The notes beneath the pieces were generated by a model. That model had not been told where the DNA came from. It saw only the letters and a program-made list of their open reading frames with translations, and did no database searches. The position numbers and the translations under genes were made by a program. A DNA stretch of 64,000 bases from Nocardia bovistercoris. Lineage in GTDB: Bacteria > Actinomycetota > Actinomycetes > Mycobacteriales > Mycobacteriaceae. Shown here piece after piece: positions 1-8,077 of this stretch; the stretch's first letter is position 1, and each line of letters starts with the position of its first letter. The stretch spans positions 1 to 64,000 of the forward strand of contig NZ_JADMLG010000011.1 in assembly GCF_015674855.1 (NCBI RefSeq), given 5' to 3'.

Positions 1-5
1 GGCGG

Positions 6-23
6 CCCCCCCCCCCCCCCCCC
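6..23. repeat. 18-nt poly-C homopolymer
   Basis: Eighteen consecutive C residues lie five bases from the window edge. Nothing nearby shows that the run is part of a gene. It could be a real slippage-prone tract or an assembly or contig-end artefact, and the sequence alone cannot decide. Confidence 0.9.
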
Positions 24-170
24 ACGACGCGTTCGCGCGCTCGGACCTCCGTGCGGCGGGCGTATCGCCCGCACCGGCGCGTCGGGATGCCCGGTCGTTC
101 CACTTCCTCGGGTGTGGAACGGATGACAAGCGGGTTCCGCCGTCGGTCGGGTGCCTTCCGAGGGGACGGG

Positions 171-1187
171 CTATCGCGGTTCGACGCGTCGGTGATGTGT
201 GGCGCGAGGAGGTTCGGGAAGTTCGGCGGTGATGCGGCCTGCGGCTTTGATCGTGGCCAGCACGGGTGTGACTTCTGGTGTGCGGATGGCGGCGATGCCG
301 CCGAGGCGGCGGGTCAGGTAGTGGTGCAAGGCGCCGGGGTCCGGGCACATGACCTGCGCCACGAGGTTGTTCGGGCCGGTGGTGGCCAGCACGAAGGCGA
401 GTTCGGGATGTTCGGCCAGTTCCGCGCCGGCCCGGTCGAGTTGGGATGAGGGCACCGACATCCACAGCAGCGCCCGAGTGGTGATTCCGAAGTGGGTGTC
501 GTCGAGTTGGACGTCGAAGAAGATTTCCTCGCGTGCCCGCAGGTCGGCGAGTCGGCGGGCGACCGTCGCCGACGACCAGCCGGTTGCCGTGGCCAGTTCG
601 GTCAATCCGGCCCGTCCGTCGGCCTGAAGTGCCGTCACCAGGGCATTGTCGGCGTTCGACAGCGCGCGACCGGACACGGGTCCGTCGCGGCGTGGTTCGA
701 GCTGTCGTGTCTGGTGCTCGGTCAGTATCGCGACCTGGCCGTGCCACGGGGTCGGGCCGCCGAGATAGGTGTGCAGCACGTAGTGGGCCGACACACTCGT
801 GACGGCGGCGGTGCGCGGGATCTCGTGCAGTAGCAGCGAGTCGGCGGCATCGGCGTGTCGTGGAGTGCGCACGATGAGAAGGATTTCCGTGCCGCCGGAC
901 AGCAGTTTGATCCACGAGGTGTCCGGTCGGCGGGCCAGCGACTGGGCCAGCGTGCGAGCCGCTGCCGGGGTGGCGCCGAGACGAACCAGCCTGCGCGTGT
1001 GCCCGTCGCGATCGAGGTGACCGGCGCCGATCACCCGCAGGCCCGCCTGCGTGCGCATCCGCCGGTAGCGACGGGCAACTGTCTGTGTGGACACGCCGAG
1101 CACCGTGCCGATGCGACTGAACGGCGCCCGGCCGTCGATGTGCAAGGCGTGGACTATGCCCCGATCCAGCTCGTCGATGACGGTCAT
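171..1187 (-). CDS. Lrp/AsnC-family regulator with tandem duplicated HTH and effector domains
   Basis: A 338-residue cytoplasmic DNA-binding protein, about twice the usual Lrp/AsnC length of roughly 150. It holds two copies of the family architecture: a winged HTH at about residues 5-50 and an effector (RAM-like) domain at about 65-145, then a second HTH at about 178-220 (LTELATATGW..ATVARRL) and a second effector domain at about 235-315. The ATG at 1187 was chosen because the first HTH begins three residues later; the frame stays open far upstream but that part is antisense to the next gene. It is divergent from the broken NmrA-like gene with a 129-bp shared gap, so it may regulate that gene and itself. 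The ligand is unknown. Confidence 0.88.
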   Translation of the reverse strand: MTVIDELDRGIVHALHIDGRAPFSRIGTVLGVSTQTVARRYRRMRTQAGLRVIGAGHLDRDGHTRRLVRLGATPAAARTLAQSLARRPDTSWIKLLSGGTEILLIVRTPRHADAADSLLLHEIPRTAAVTSVSAHYVLHTYLGGPTPWHGQVAILTEHQTRQLEPRRDGPVSGRALSNADNALVTALQADGRAGLTELATATGWSSATVARRLADLRAREEIFFDVQLDDTHFGITTRALLWMSVPSSQLDRAGAELAEHPELAFVLATTGPNNLVAQVMCPDPGALHHYLTRRLGGIAAIRTPEVTPVLATIKAAGRITAELPEPPRATHHRRVEPR

Positions 1188-1316
1188 TTCCCTCAGTATC
1201 GCGGCCTGGATGGAAATTATCGACCGATGCGATCCGCCCCATGGAGTCGAAAGCAGTCCGGACCGAATGCTGATCGAGTCGCGGGCCCCGCCCCGACACC
1301 ACGGAAAGGGACCGTC

Positions 1317-2165
1317 ATGATTCTTGTCACCGGAGCCACCGGCACCGTCGGCCGCTCGCTCGTCGACCAGCTCGCCGTCTCGGGAGCGCCTGTTCGCGCA
1401 TTGACGCGCCGACCCGCCGACGCCGGCCTTCCCGATGCCGTCGAGGTCGTCGCGGGCGACCTGGGCGATCGCGCGTGCATCGCGGCCGCGATGCACGGCG
1501 TGGAACGCGTCTTCCTGCTGTCCACCGGCCCCGACATTCCGGTGCACGACGCCAACGTGCTCCACGACGCCGCGCGCGCCGGAGTCGGGCACGTCGTCAA
1601 GTTGTCCTCGGGCCGCACCGGCGACGACACCGCCACCGACCCCATTCCGAGCTGGCACCGCCTCGGCGAATAAGCGCTGCGCGACAGCGGCATCGCGTGG
1701 ACCGTCCTCGGTCCGCTCGGCTTCATGGCCAATGCGCTGCACTGGGCAGGCTCGATCCGTCACCGGGACAGCGTCTTCGCCGCCTACGGCCACGGCCGTA
1801 TCGCGGTCATCGATGAACACGACATCGCGGCCGTCGCCGCCGCCGTGCTCACCAGCGAGGGTCACGACGGGCGAACCTACCGGCTCAGCGGGCCGGAGGC
1901 CTTGACTCCCGGTGAGATGACCGCCGTTCTCGCCGATGTTCTCGGCAGGCCGCTGCGGTTCGTCGAAGTCGAGCCCGCCGTGGCGGGTCGGGCGATCGTG
2001 GACCACGGAGTGTCGCAGGTCATGGCCGACGCGATCATGGCGCTGCGCGCCACCGCACTGGAATCGTTCACCTCCATCGTGCACCCGACCGTGCAGGAGA
2101 TCACAGGCGCCGCCCCGAACCGGTTCCGCGACTGGGCCGCCAGGCACGCGGCCGACTTCGCGTGA
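1317..2165 (+). pseudogene. NmrA-like NAD(P)-binding protein, interrupted by an in-frame stop
   Basis: The start (ATG 1317) encodes a Rossmann fold with the motif TGATGTVGRSLV and the usual NmrA/atypical SDR flow (ALTRRP, AGDLGD, VFLLSTGP). The reading frame stops at a TAA at 1671-1673, directly after SWHRLGE, and resumes without any shift as ALRDSGIAWTVLGPLGFMAN, a continuation normal for this family, to 2165. Without the stop the protein would be about 281 residues, a normal length. One C-to-T change of a Gln CAA would explain it. The gene is divergent from the Lrp-type regulator. Either a recent nonsense mutation or a sequencing error is possible; the rest of the frame shows no decay. Confidence 0.85.
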
Positions 2166-2267
2166 CACACGATCCGGTCCAGAACACGGACAAGGACGGT
2201 TTCGGACCGATCAGCCGCCGGTCGGGTCGAACCCCGAGCAGCCTCCCATCACGGATGCTGGTCCGCG

Positions 2268-2291
2268 GCCGGTGAAACGTTTCTCACCGGC
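2268..2291. terminator. Hairpin between convergent genes
   Basis: An 8-bp perfect stem (GCCGGTGA/TCACCGGC) closes an AACGTTTC loop. It lies between the stop of the NmrA-like gene and the stop of the erm gene, so it could terminate both. There is no U-tract, as is common in actinobacteria. Confidence 0.5.
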
Positions 2292-2294
2292 GCC

Positions 2295-3113
2295 CTACCC
2301 GCGAGAGTCGCGCGTCGGGCGCAGCGCCGAGAACACCGCTATCCACCCGTCCGGGCCGACCACGCCCACCGGTGCGTGCGGGTCGATGCCCGCGCGCTCG
2401 CAGGCCGCTCGCACGCGCGCCGCGCGGTGCGCGCGACTCAGCGACGCCGCGAAGGAGCCGCCCACTCCGGAGAACCCCAGTTCCACCATGTCCCGGTAGG
2501 CGCGCTCGTGCCCCGGCGCGATGAGCGGCCGCGCGCGGGCGCGTAAGCGTAGTACCGCGGCGTCGACCTTCGGCACCGGGCGGAATCGGTCGCGATGCAC
2601 GCTTATGCCGAGTTCGAAGGTGTGGGAGGGCCAGTGGGTGACGGTCAGTTTGGTCCAGCGGCCGTAGTCGCCGCTGTGTTTGCGGGCGAATTCGCGCTGG
2701 GTCAGCAGGGTCGCCGAGGTCAGTCGCGGCGCGGTCGCGCACCAGCGCACGATGTCGGTGCTGCCGGTGAACGGGATGTTGGCGACCACCGCGAACGGCT
2801 CGTCCGGTGTCGTGACGTCGCGGAAATCGGCTCGGTGGCAATGGAATCGGGGTTCGTCGCGGTAGCGGCGGCGCAGGCGCGCAACATAGCGCGGGTCGAT
2901 CTCGTAGGCGTGTACGCGCCCGGCGACGGCGAGCAGCCGGTCGGTGAGCATGCCGTCGCCGGGCCCGATCTCCACGACGAGATCTCGTGCTCCGACACCG
3001 GAGCCGCGAACCAGCGCCGCCGCGGTGGCGGGGTCGGCGAGGAAGTTCTGCGACAGCCGCCTGCGGTCGCTGACGGGGGAGCCCGCGCGGGCGCGCGAGG
3101 GGGTGCGGGACAT
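2295..3113 (-). CDS. erm: Erm-family 23S rRNA adenine-N6 methyltransferase
   Basis: The 272-residue product is a SAM-dependent rRNA adenine methyltransferase of the Erm/KsgA superfamily. RRRLSQNFLADP at about residues 17-28 and the SAM-binding EIGPGDGMLTDRL at 48-60 are visible, and the catalytic motif IV is NIPF at 112-115. NIPF favours Erm (macrolide-lincosamide-streptogramin resistance by methylating 23S A2058) over KsgA, which normally has an NxPY form. The ATG at 3113 follows GGAGGA by five bases. Downstream is a hairpin shared with the convergent NmrA-like gene; upstream is a degenerate repeat tract that might take part in control. I infer intrinsic resistance from family membership; the exact Erm class cannot be set here. 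Confidence 0.85.
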   Translation of the reverse strand: MSRTPSRARAGSPVSDRRRLSQNFLADPATAAALVRGSGVGARDLVVEIGPGDGMLTDRLLAVAGRVHAYEIDPRYVARLRRRYRDEPRFHCHRADFRDVTTPDEPFAVVANIPFTGSTDIVRWCATAPRLTSATLLTQREFARKHSGDYGRWTKLTVTHWPSHTFELGISVHRDRFRPVPKVDAAVLRLRARARPLIAPGHERAYRDMVELGFSGVGGSFAASLSRAHRAARVRAACERAGIDPHAPVGVVGPDGWIAVFSALRPTRDSRG

Positions 3114-3270
3114 GGGTGTCCTCCGGGAGTGGTCGAATCAGGACTCTGATTCGCCCGGACCCGGGTCGGGGCACGACCGTCCGCCGCGACAGCGAACGAG
3201 GATTCAGCCGATCGGGGCACACGCCGGACAGACTCCGCGCGTACGGGAGCCGGAGGCCCGACGCCGTGGC

Positions 3271-3345
3271 GTCGAAGCTCAGCCCGTCGAGGCTCGGCCG
3301 CGTGGAGACTCAGCGACGGTCGAGGCTCAGCCGAAGCTCAGCGAC
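3271..3345. repeat. Degenerate ~15-nt tandem repeat upstream of erm
   Basis: About five imperfect copies of a unit like GTCGAGGCTCAGCC run head to tail: 3271-3284, 3286-3300, 3304-3317, 3318-3332 and 3333-3345. The tract lies 160-230 bp upstream of the erm start. It may be a regulatory leader, a set of binding sites or simple low-complexity sequence. No convincing leader peptide was found. Confidence 0.6.
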
Positions 3346-3516
3346 GTGGAGACGCTATCGACGCTCGGCGATGTCGGGGTTCAGCGGTGCCGTGGGATCG
3401 GTCGCGCCGACCGGATCCGGGCCGCCGCGCGCGGACGAACGTAATACGCGTGGACCGCGCACGCTCCCACGAGATTCGGACTACCACCCATGCCCGCGAC
3501 CGTAGCCCATCGGTCC

Positions 3517-3544
3517 CCGGTCGGGAAAGCGTTTTTCCGACCGG
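3517..3544 (-). terminator. Strong hairpin downstream of the Sel1-repeat gene
   Basis: A 12-bp stem (CCGGTCGGGAAA pairing with TTTTCCGACCGG through one G-U pair) closes a GCGT loop eight bases past the stop of the leftward Sel1-repeat gene. It is well placed to insulate that gene from erm. Confidence 0.7.
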
Positions 3545-3551
3545 CGCTTTC

Positions 3552-4787
3552 TCAGCTCGATCCCGCCGATCGGCCCGCTTCGCGCGCGGCGCGGGTGCGC
3601 CACATCTGGGCCTCGGCGTGGTTGCCCTGGCGGTCGAGCAGTTCGGACAGTCCGGCCATGGCACGTGTCTCGCTCAGATCGGCCGCGGTGCGCCACCAGT
3701 GCTCGGCTCCGGCCTGATCGCCGCGCCGGTAGCGCACGACGCCCAGATCGTAGGCGGCGGTGGGGTGTCCGGCGGTGGCCGCCTGCTCCCACAGCGTGCA
3801 CGCCTGTTCCTCGTCGCCGCGCGCGTACATCGCGACGCCCAGATCGTAGAGCGCGCTGCGGAATCCGGGGTCGGCCCCGCCCGCGGTAGGGTGTGCGGCC
3901 TCCGACTCCGGACCGGGCGGCCCGGATGCGCGGCGGTCGCGCTCGGACTGCCCCCGTGGCTCGTGCTCGACCTCGCGGCGTGTCTCGCGCTCGATTTCGC
4001 GATGTGTCTCGCGGTCCGATGCCGCGCGTGGCTCGTGATCGGGTCCGCGGTGTGTCTCGTGCTCGAGCCGATCACCGAAGTGGTGGGGTCGGGTGATCTC
4101 GGTGTCCTCGATCGCGGCCGCGGGCTCCCACACGGCGGGCTCCGGTTCCGGTGGCGGGGGTTCGTCTCGAACCTGTTGTGGTTCATCCGGTTGCGCGACG
4201 GGGGTGCGCGGCCGGGCCAGCGGCACTCGGACCGGCAGCGGCGCGGGTTCGGCGGGCTCGCCGTCGACGGGTCGGGCCGGTGCGGGGGTGGTGAGCAGCG
4301 CGACCACCAGGTTGGCGAAGTTCGGGGGGCCTTCGCCGATGCTGCACCACAACGCGATTCGCCCGTCGGGGATGTCCTCGACGAGGATCCCGTAGTTGCC
4401 CATCCACGATTTCTGGACGCCGAGCGCGTCCACCCAAACCGGTGTCAGGGTGAACAGCGCGCCGGGCCCGGTGGGGGTGAGTTCGAAGGTGACGCCGCTG
4501 TAGAGGGCGTCGCTCCAGACGTCGACGCCGCCCAGGTGGCGCCCGTCGAGGTCGATGTAGCCGTCGACCATGGACAGTCCGATGCCGTGTCCGCGCAGTC
4601 CAGCGGGCGGGGCCGCCGAGAGCAGGGCCATGGTCAGCAGCTTGGGTGCGGGACCGAGCGGTTCGGTGTACATCGGGTAGATCATGCTGCCGTTCCAGCG
4701 GATCGGATCGGCGGAGGTGTAACGGTCGGCGAGGATGGGATTGTCGGCCGAATTCCGGGCATATCTGCGCGAATACGGCTCGTTCAT
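3552..4787 (-). CDS. Sel1-repeat protein with a novel N-terminal domain
   Basis: A protein of about 411 residues with three parts. Residues 1 to about 170 form a domain I do not recognise; it lacks a signal peptide and is rich in aromatic and Gly residues (WNGSMIYPMY, ALWCSIGEGPPNFANLVVALL). A charged, Pro/Glu/Arg-rich linker follows to about 300. The C-terminus carries Sel1-type TPR repeats (ALYDLGVAMYARGDEEQACTLW, AAYDLGVVRYRRGDQAGAEHWW). Sel1 repeats usually mediate protein-protein contacts. The start at 4787 is preferred because AAGGTGGG lies about nine bases upstream; an ATG at 4823 is also in frame. It is a single gene followed by a strong hairpin. Function unknown. Confidence 0.75.
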   Translation of the reverse strand: MNEPYSRRYARNSADNPILADRYTSADPIRWNGSMIYPMYTEPLGPAPKLLTMALLSAAPPAGLRGHGIGLSMVDGYIDLDGRHLGGVDVWSDALYSGVTFELTPTGPGALFTLTPVWVDALGVQKSWMGNYGILVEDIPDGRIALWCSIGEGPPNFANLVVALLTTPAPARPVDGEPAEPAPLPVRVPLARPRTPVAQPDEPQQVRDEPPPPEPEPAVWEPAAAIEDTEITRPHHFGDRLEHETHRGPDHEPRAASDRETHREIERETRREVEHEPRGQSERDRRASGPPGPESEAAHPTAGGADPGFRSALYDLGVAMYARGDEEQACTLWEQAATAGHPTAAYDLGVVRYRRGDQAGAEHWWRTAADLSETRAMAGLSELLDRQGNHAEAQMWRTRAAREAGRSAGSS

Positions 4788-5264
4788 CGGTCGCGTCCCA
4801 CCTTTCCGCGCTGTTGTCGCCACTGTCGTGCCCTGCTCGGCGGGTTCAACCTACTCGCCGTCGGTGTTCGGGGCGTACCAATGCGGCGCCTAGGCCCAGG
4901 GACGGCCAGGACTGTTATGAAAGTGAGTCGTTCGCGGGTTCGGTTCATATCCCGGACGCCGAATCAAGCGCTTGTTACGCTCAACGATCCCGCCCCTCGG
5001 TCGGAGCGCGGGCAACATGGGCAGGCCGCGCTGTCGAACGCCCGCTCGGCAGCGGAGCCGAGCGCGGTAGCGGTGCGTGATCGCGCCTACGCCGGCCCAG
5101 CCGTCCTGGACCGCGATCCGGGCGTCACCGTGAGCGGCGATATCGCCGCCGAGTCGGGCCGAACGCTACGGGGGCAACCCATCGGTTCGTGTCCGCAGAC
5201 TCGACCACGTCCTCGGCCCGCACTCGGTGAGCGTACTTCCCGGCCACCGACCGCGCACATCATG
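4788..5264. other. Intergenic region, 477 bp, no supported gene
   Basis: This gap is upstream of the Sel1-repeat gene and downstream of the CMD-family gene. Open frames cross it, but none has a believable start, ribosome binding site and recognisable product together. It should hold the Sel1-gene promoter; I could not place its boxes. Confidence 0.5.
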
Positions 5265-5822
5265 TCACTGTGACGATTCGCCGCCGCCGAGTTCGGGCAG
5301 CGCGCACACCATGCCCTCCGACATTCCGGTCGGGCGCACGCCGAGTCCCTGGTTGAGTCGCGCCCGCTGGTTCTCCCAGGCGACGGCGGCGGCGAGTTCG
5401 GCGAGCTGGGTCTTGCTCAGCCGTTTCGACAGCCGCTCGCGGACCTCGTCGAGGTCGACCGCGGGGGTGCGGGTCATGGCCTCGGCGAAGGCGAGCACAT
5501 CCTTCTCGAGGTCGTCGTAGGCGTCGCTGGTCCGGTAGCGGGGTAGGTCGAGCAGTTGCCGCTCGGTGAGTCCGCTCGAATGCGCCAGCGCCGAGCCGAT
5601 GTCGAGGCAGAATTCGCAGTTGACGAGTCCGGCGGTCTTCAGTTCGGCCAGTTCCTTCAGTCGCGGGTCCAGACTGTTGGACAGCAGCAGCATCGTCTCG
5701 TACACGCCGGTGCCGACCAGGACCTGCGGTCGCCGCACGAGCCATCGCCCCAGATCCGACCGGTGCCGCTTGGCTTGTCCCATGGCCGACACGTAGTGCC
5801 GGATCCGCTCGATCACGCGCAT
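5265..5822 (-). CDS. Carboxymuconolactone decarboxylase (CMD/AhpD-like) family protein
   Basis: A 185-residue helical protein of the AhpD/CMD family. The core CEFC pair (Cys69, Cys72) in the context KTAGLVNCEFCLDIGSALA is visible. CMD proteins with a CxxC pair are often peroxidase reductants or act in aromatic-acid pathways. The His that follows the pair in true AhpD (CxxCxxxH) is not at that position (Gly76), so a strict AhpD role is not supported. The gene stands alone. Its start is 46 bp downstream of a clean dyad, suggesting repressor control by a TetR- or MarR-type protein that is not obviously next door. Confidence 0.8.
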   Translation of the reverse strand: MRVIERIRHYVSAMGQAKRHRSDLGRWLVRRPQVLVGTGVYETMLLLSNSLDPRLKELAELKTAGLVNCEFCLDIGSALAHSSGLTERQLLDLPRYRTSDAYDDLEKDVLAFAEAMTRTPAVDLDEVRERLSKRLSKTQLAELAAAVAWENQRARLNQGLGVRPTGMSEGMVCALPELGGGESSQ

Positions 5823-5867
5823 ATCCGCTCCCCACCGCCCGGATCGGACGCCCGAGCCGACGCAGCG

Positions 5868-5888
5868 AATACTACGCCTAGTAGTATT
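5868..5888 (-). promoter_or_regulatory. Operator-like inverted repeat upstream of the CMD-family gene
   Basis: A perfect 8-bp inverted repeat, AATACTAC-5-GTAGTATT, sits in an A/T-rich stretch ending 46 bp before the start codon of the leftward CMD-family gene. Size and symmetry suit a TetR- or MarR-type dimer. Confidence 0.6.
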
Positions 5889-6252
5889 CTGTGCATACCC
5901 TTTGCCTCGATGGGGTGCGTGCGATTCGCCACTTCACCCACCGCATGCAAGCAACATCACGGTTAACTATCTCGGAATCGGCTTCACAGATATCCGGACC
6001 GGTGATACAACTATCAAGTAGGTGTTGCACGCCAGTCATCGAGATGTTCGTCCGGCGTGACAGCGCCGATACGGAAAGGCGACATCGCTCCCCACCGATC
6101 AGGACGATTATCCAACCCGGATGTGATGCCGCACCGCAATCCCACCGCAACCTCGGTGGCGCGAGCAGTCGCCGCACGAGGCGCCGGTGTGGACCGTCGC
6201 GGTCGCCCCGCTGTCACCGGCGTGGGGCCGCCCTTGCCGCCGGGAGATTGCC
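5889..6252. other. Intergenic region, 364 bp, no supported gene
   Basis: The gap lies between the divergent CMD-family gene and the small membrane protein. It is more A/T-rich than its surroundings. I see no credible coding frame. Confidence 0.5.
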
Positions 6253-6441
6253 ATGGCTGCGAACAACACCCCGTCCCCGCGACCCCGCACGCTCGATTCC
6301 GGATCGGCCTGGCTGTCCGGGCTGATCGTCACCGCGCTGACCGGCGGCGTCGCCGTCCTGTCGGCCTCGATCCTCGCGGCGATCGCGGTCGCCGTAGGTA
6401 TCAGCGCCGCGCTGGCTCTGACCATCGGCCTCATGCACTGA
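6253..6441 (+). CDS. Small membrane protein, function unknown
   Basis: A 62-residue product with a short polar N-terminus (MAANNTPSPRPRT) and one or two hydrophobic segments rich in Ala, Val, Ile and Leu (about residues 20-60). GGGAGA precedes the ATG by five bases. No family is recognised. Its 3' end overlaps the last 11 bases of the convergent response-regulator gene. Confidence 0.6.
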   Translation: MAANNTPSPRPRTLDSGSAWLSGLIVTALTGGVAVLSASILAAIAVAVGISAALALTIGLMH

Positions 6442-7237
6442 ACCGTCCGGGGGCTCGAACCGCCGACCATGGCCGGTCGACCACGTCGTCGGGTGAGGTC
6501 CAGGTCGACATGATCGCCTCCACCGTCGTCGACCCCGACAGCTCGGCGCGCGGACGCAGGCGTGCGGCGCCGGGGCCGTGCCCCATGCGGTAGCCGATGC
6601 CGCGCACCGTGATGATCCAGGAGTTCGAGCCGAGTTTGGCGCGCACGGCCCGCACGTGGGTGTCGATGGTGCGCGTGGACGCCGACCAGGTCGTGTCCCA
6701 CACTCGCACCATGAGTTCCTTGCGGGAGATCACCGTGTCTGGGCTCTCGGCCAGGGTGTGCAGCAGTTCGAACTCCTTGGTGGTGAGTTTCACCGCGACG
6801 CCGTCGAGGCGGACCTCGTGGCGGCCGCCGTCGATCTCGAGCGCGCCGACGGCCAGGTTGCGCGCGGGTTCGGCGGCCGGGTAGGCGCGCCGCAGCAGCG
6901 CCTCGATGCGGGCGAGCATCTCGCGTTCCCCGCAGGAGGACACCACGCAGTCGTCGGCGCCCGCTTGCAGGGCGAGTACCCGGTCCAGTTCGGTGTCCCG
7001 CGCGGCGACGGAGATGATCGGCGTGTCGCTGACCTCCCGGATGGACCGGCACACCTCGAGCCCGTCGATATCGGGCAGGTCGAGGTCGAGCACGACCAGG
7101 TCCGCGCGCGGGTGGGACTCGATGGCCGCCGCGCCGGTGCCGACGCCGCGCGCGGTGTAGCCGCGGCGTTGCAGTTCGCGCAGCCGCGCCGCGATGGCCT
7201 CGGTGTCGTCGGCGACCACGAGTACCCGGACTGCCAT
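6431..7237 (-). CDS. Orphan OmpR/PhoB-type response regulator with atypical receiver
   Basis: A 268-residue transcription factor with an N-terminal receiver (about 1-115) and a C-terminal winged-helix domain (about 130-225) of OmpR type (KLTTKEFELLHTLAES, SRKELMVRVWD, RTIDTHVRAVRAKLG, GIGYRMG). The phosphoacceptor Asp51 (VVLDLDLPD) and the acidic pair near residues 10-11 are kept. The conserved Thr/Ser after strand 4 is Ala78, and the conserved Lys-Pro after strand 5 is Ser100-Ser101 (DDCVVSSCGERE). No histidine kinase gene is adjacent. Loss of the Lys and Thr suggests regulation other than ordinary phosphorylation. The start at 7237 fits the first receiver strand; the frame is open far upstream but carries no domain. 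Confidence 0.88.
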   Translation of the reverse strand: MAVRVLVVADDTEAIAARLRELQRRGYTARGVGTGAAAIESHPRADLVVLDLDLPDIDGLEVCRSIREVSDTPIISVAARDTELDRVLALQAGADDCVVSSCGEREMLARIEALLRRAYPAAEPARNLAVGALEIDGGRHEVRLDGVAVKLTTKEFELLHTLAESPDTVISRKELMVRVWDTTWSASTRTIDTHVRAVRAKLGSNSWIITVRGIGYRMGHGPGAARLRPRAELSGSTTVEAIMSTWTSPDDVVDRPWSAVRAPGRFSA

Positions 7238-8077
7238 CTGCGCGTCACCACCGTCTCCGACGAGGAGTTCGACGGCGGTGTTCGCGCCGAACGCGATCGA
7301 GCCCGCGTTCGGGTGAATTCTCGGTCCGCGCCCGGCCCGCCGCCCGATATCCCTTCTCGTCGATATATCCACGGGCCGTACGCCTCCGCCGCTGTTTCGC
7401 AGTCGCATGAAACCCCCTTTCCGCTTTCTGCCGAGTGGAAGCGTAACTGCGCGGCCGTCGCGGACGCACCCCGAAAATCGCATCGAGTCGAGGGGTTCAC
7501 AAGTCACTCCGAATGCACTATCAAGGTGATCGCGATGCTCGAAATTAGCGAGCGCTTCCGTACCGATCGACCCGGCGGAACGCGGTGGGAAGCCCCGTAC
7601 CCGGACCCCGACTATGCTGCCTGAACTGCGACTACGCACCGCGCTACCTGTGCGGGAGGGCTCTGATGACCGGTTGCCCAGCGCTCTTCGGCCGATAGGG
7701 AACTTATTGTCCGCCAGCGTGCGGAGAATGCCTGGATTTCGTCGCCTATTTCTCCACCGCCCGGCCGCGCGGAAATATTCTTCTCTCGATACACCCGATA
7801 TCGGAAAGACATTCGGATGTCGACCGCGGCGCACGGCATTCATTTGATACATAAGCTACGGCACTGTCCGATCCTCGCCGATCACAATGTATCGCGCGCG
7901 ATTCTTCTACTTTTCGGAAAGTGATTCAGGGCGATTCATTTCGCGCGGGCACGGTGTTCGCGCGGGTTGCCCACATGTCACCGGCCGCGGGCCGCGCCGG
8001 TAGCGCCAGGGACGCGACCGGTGCGATTCATGAGGCGGGCATGTCCGTCGAGGCTTCGGCGCCCGCAGAGGACGCGC
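7238..8077. other. Long intergenic region, 840 bp, with one doubtful short ORF
   Basis: This A/T-richer stretch upstream of the response regulator has no recognisable gene. One short frame (7535-7624, plus strand, 29 residues) has AAGGTGA eight bases before its ATG; a Cys-rich frame (CCLNCDYAPRYLCGR) follows in another phase. Neither is strong enough to call. Confidence 0.5.

Noticed and set aside
1188..2168. Upstream part of a 665-residue open frame on the minus strand
   Set aside because: It is antisense to the NmrA-like gene, whose frame carries family motifs; the regulator proper starts at 1187.
3387..5273. 628-residue open frame on the plus strand
   Set aside because: Antisense to the Sel1-repeat gene, Arg/Gly-rich and without domains.
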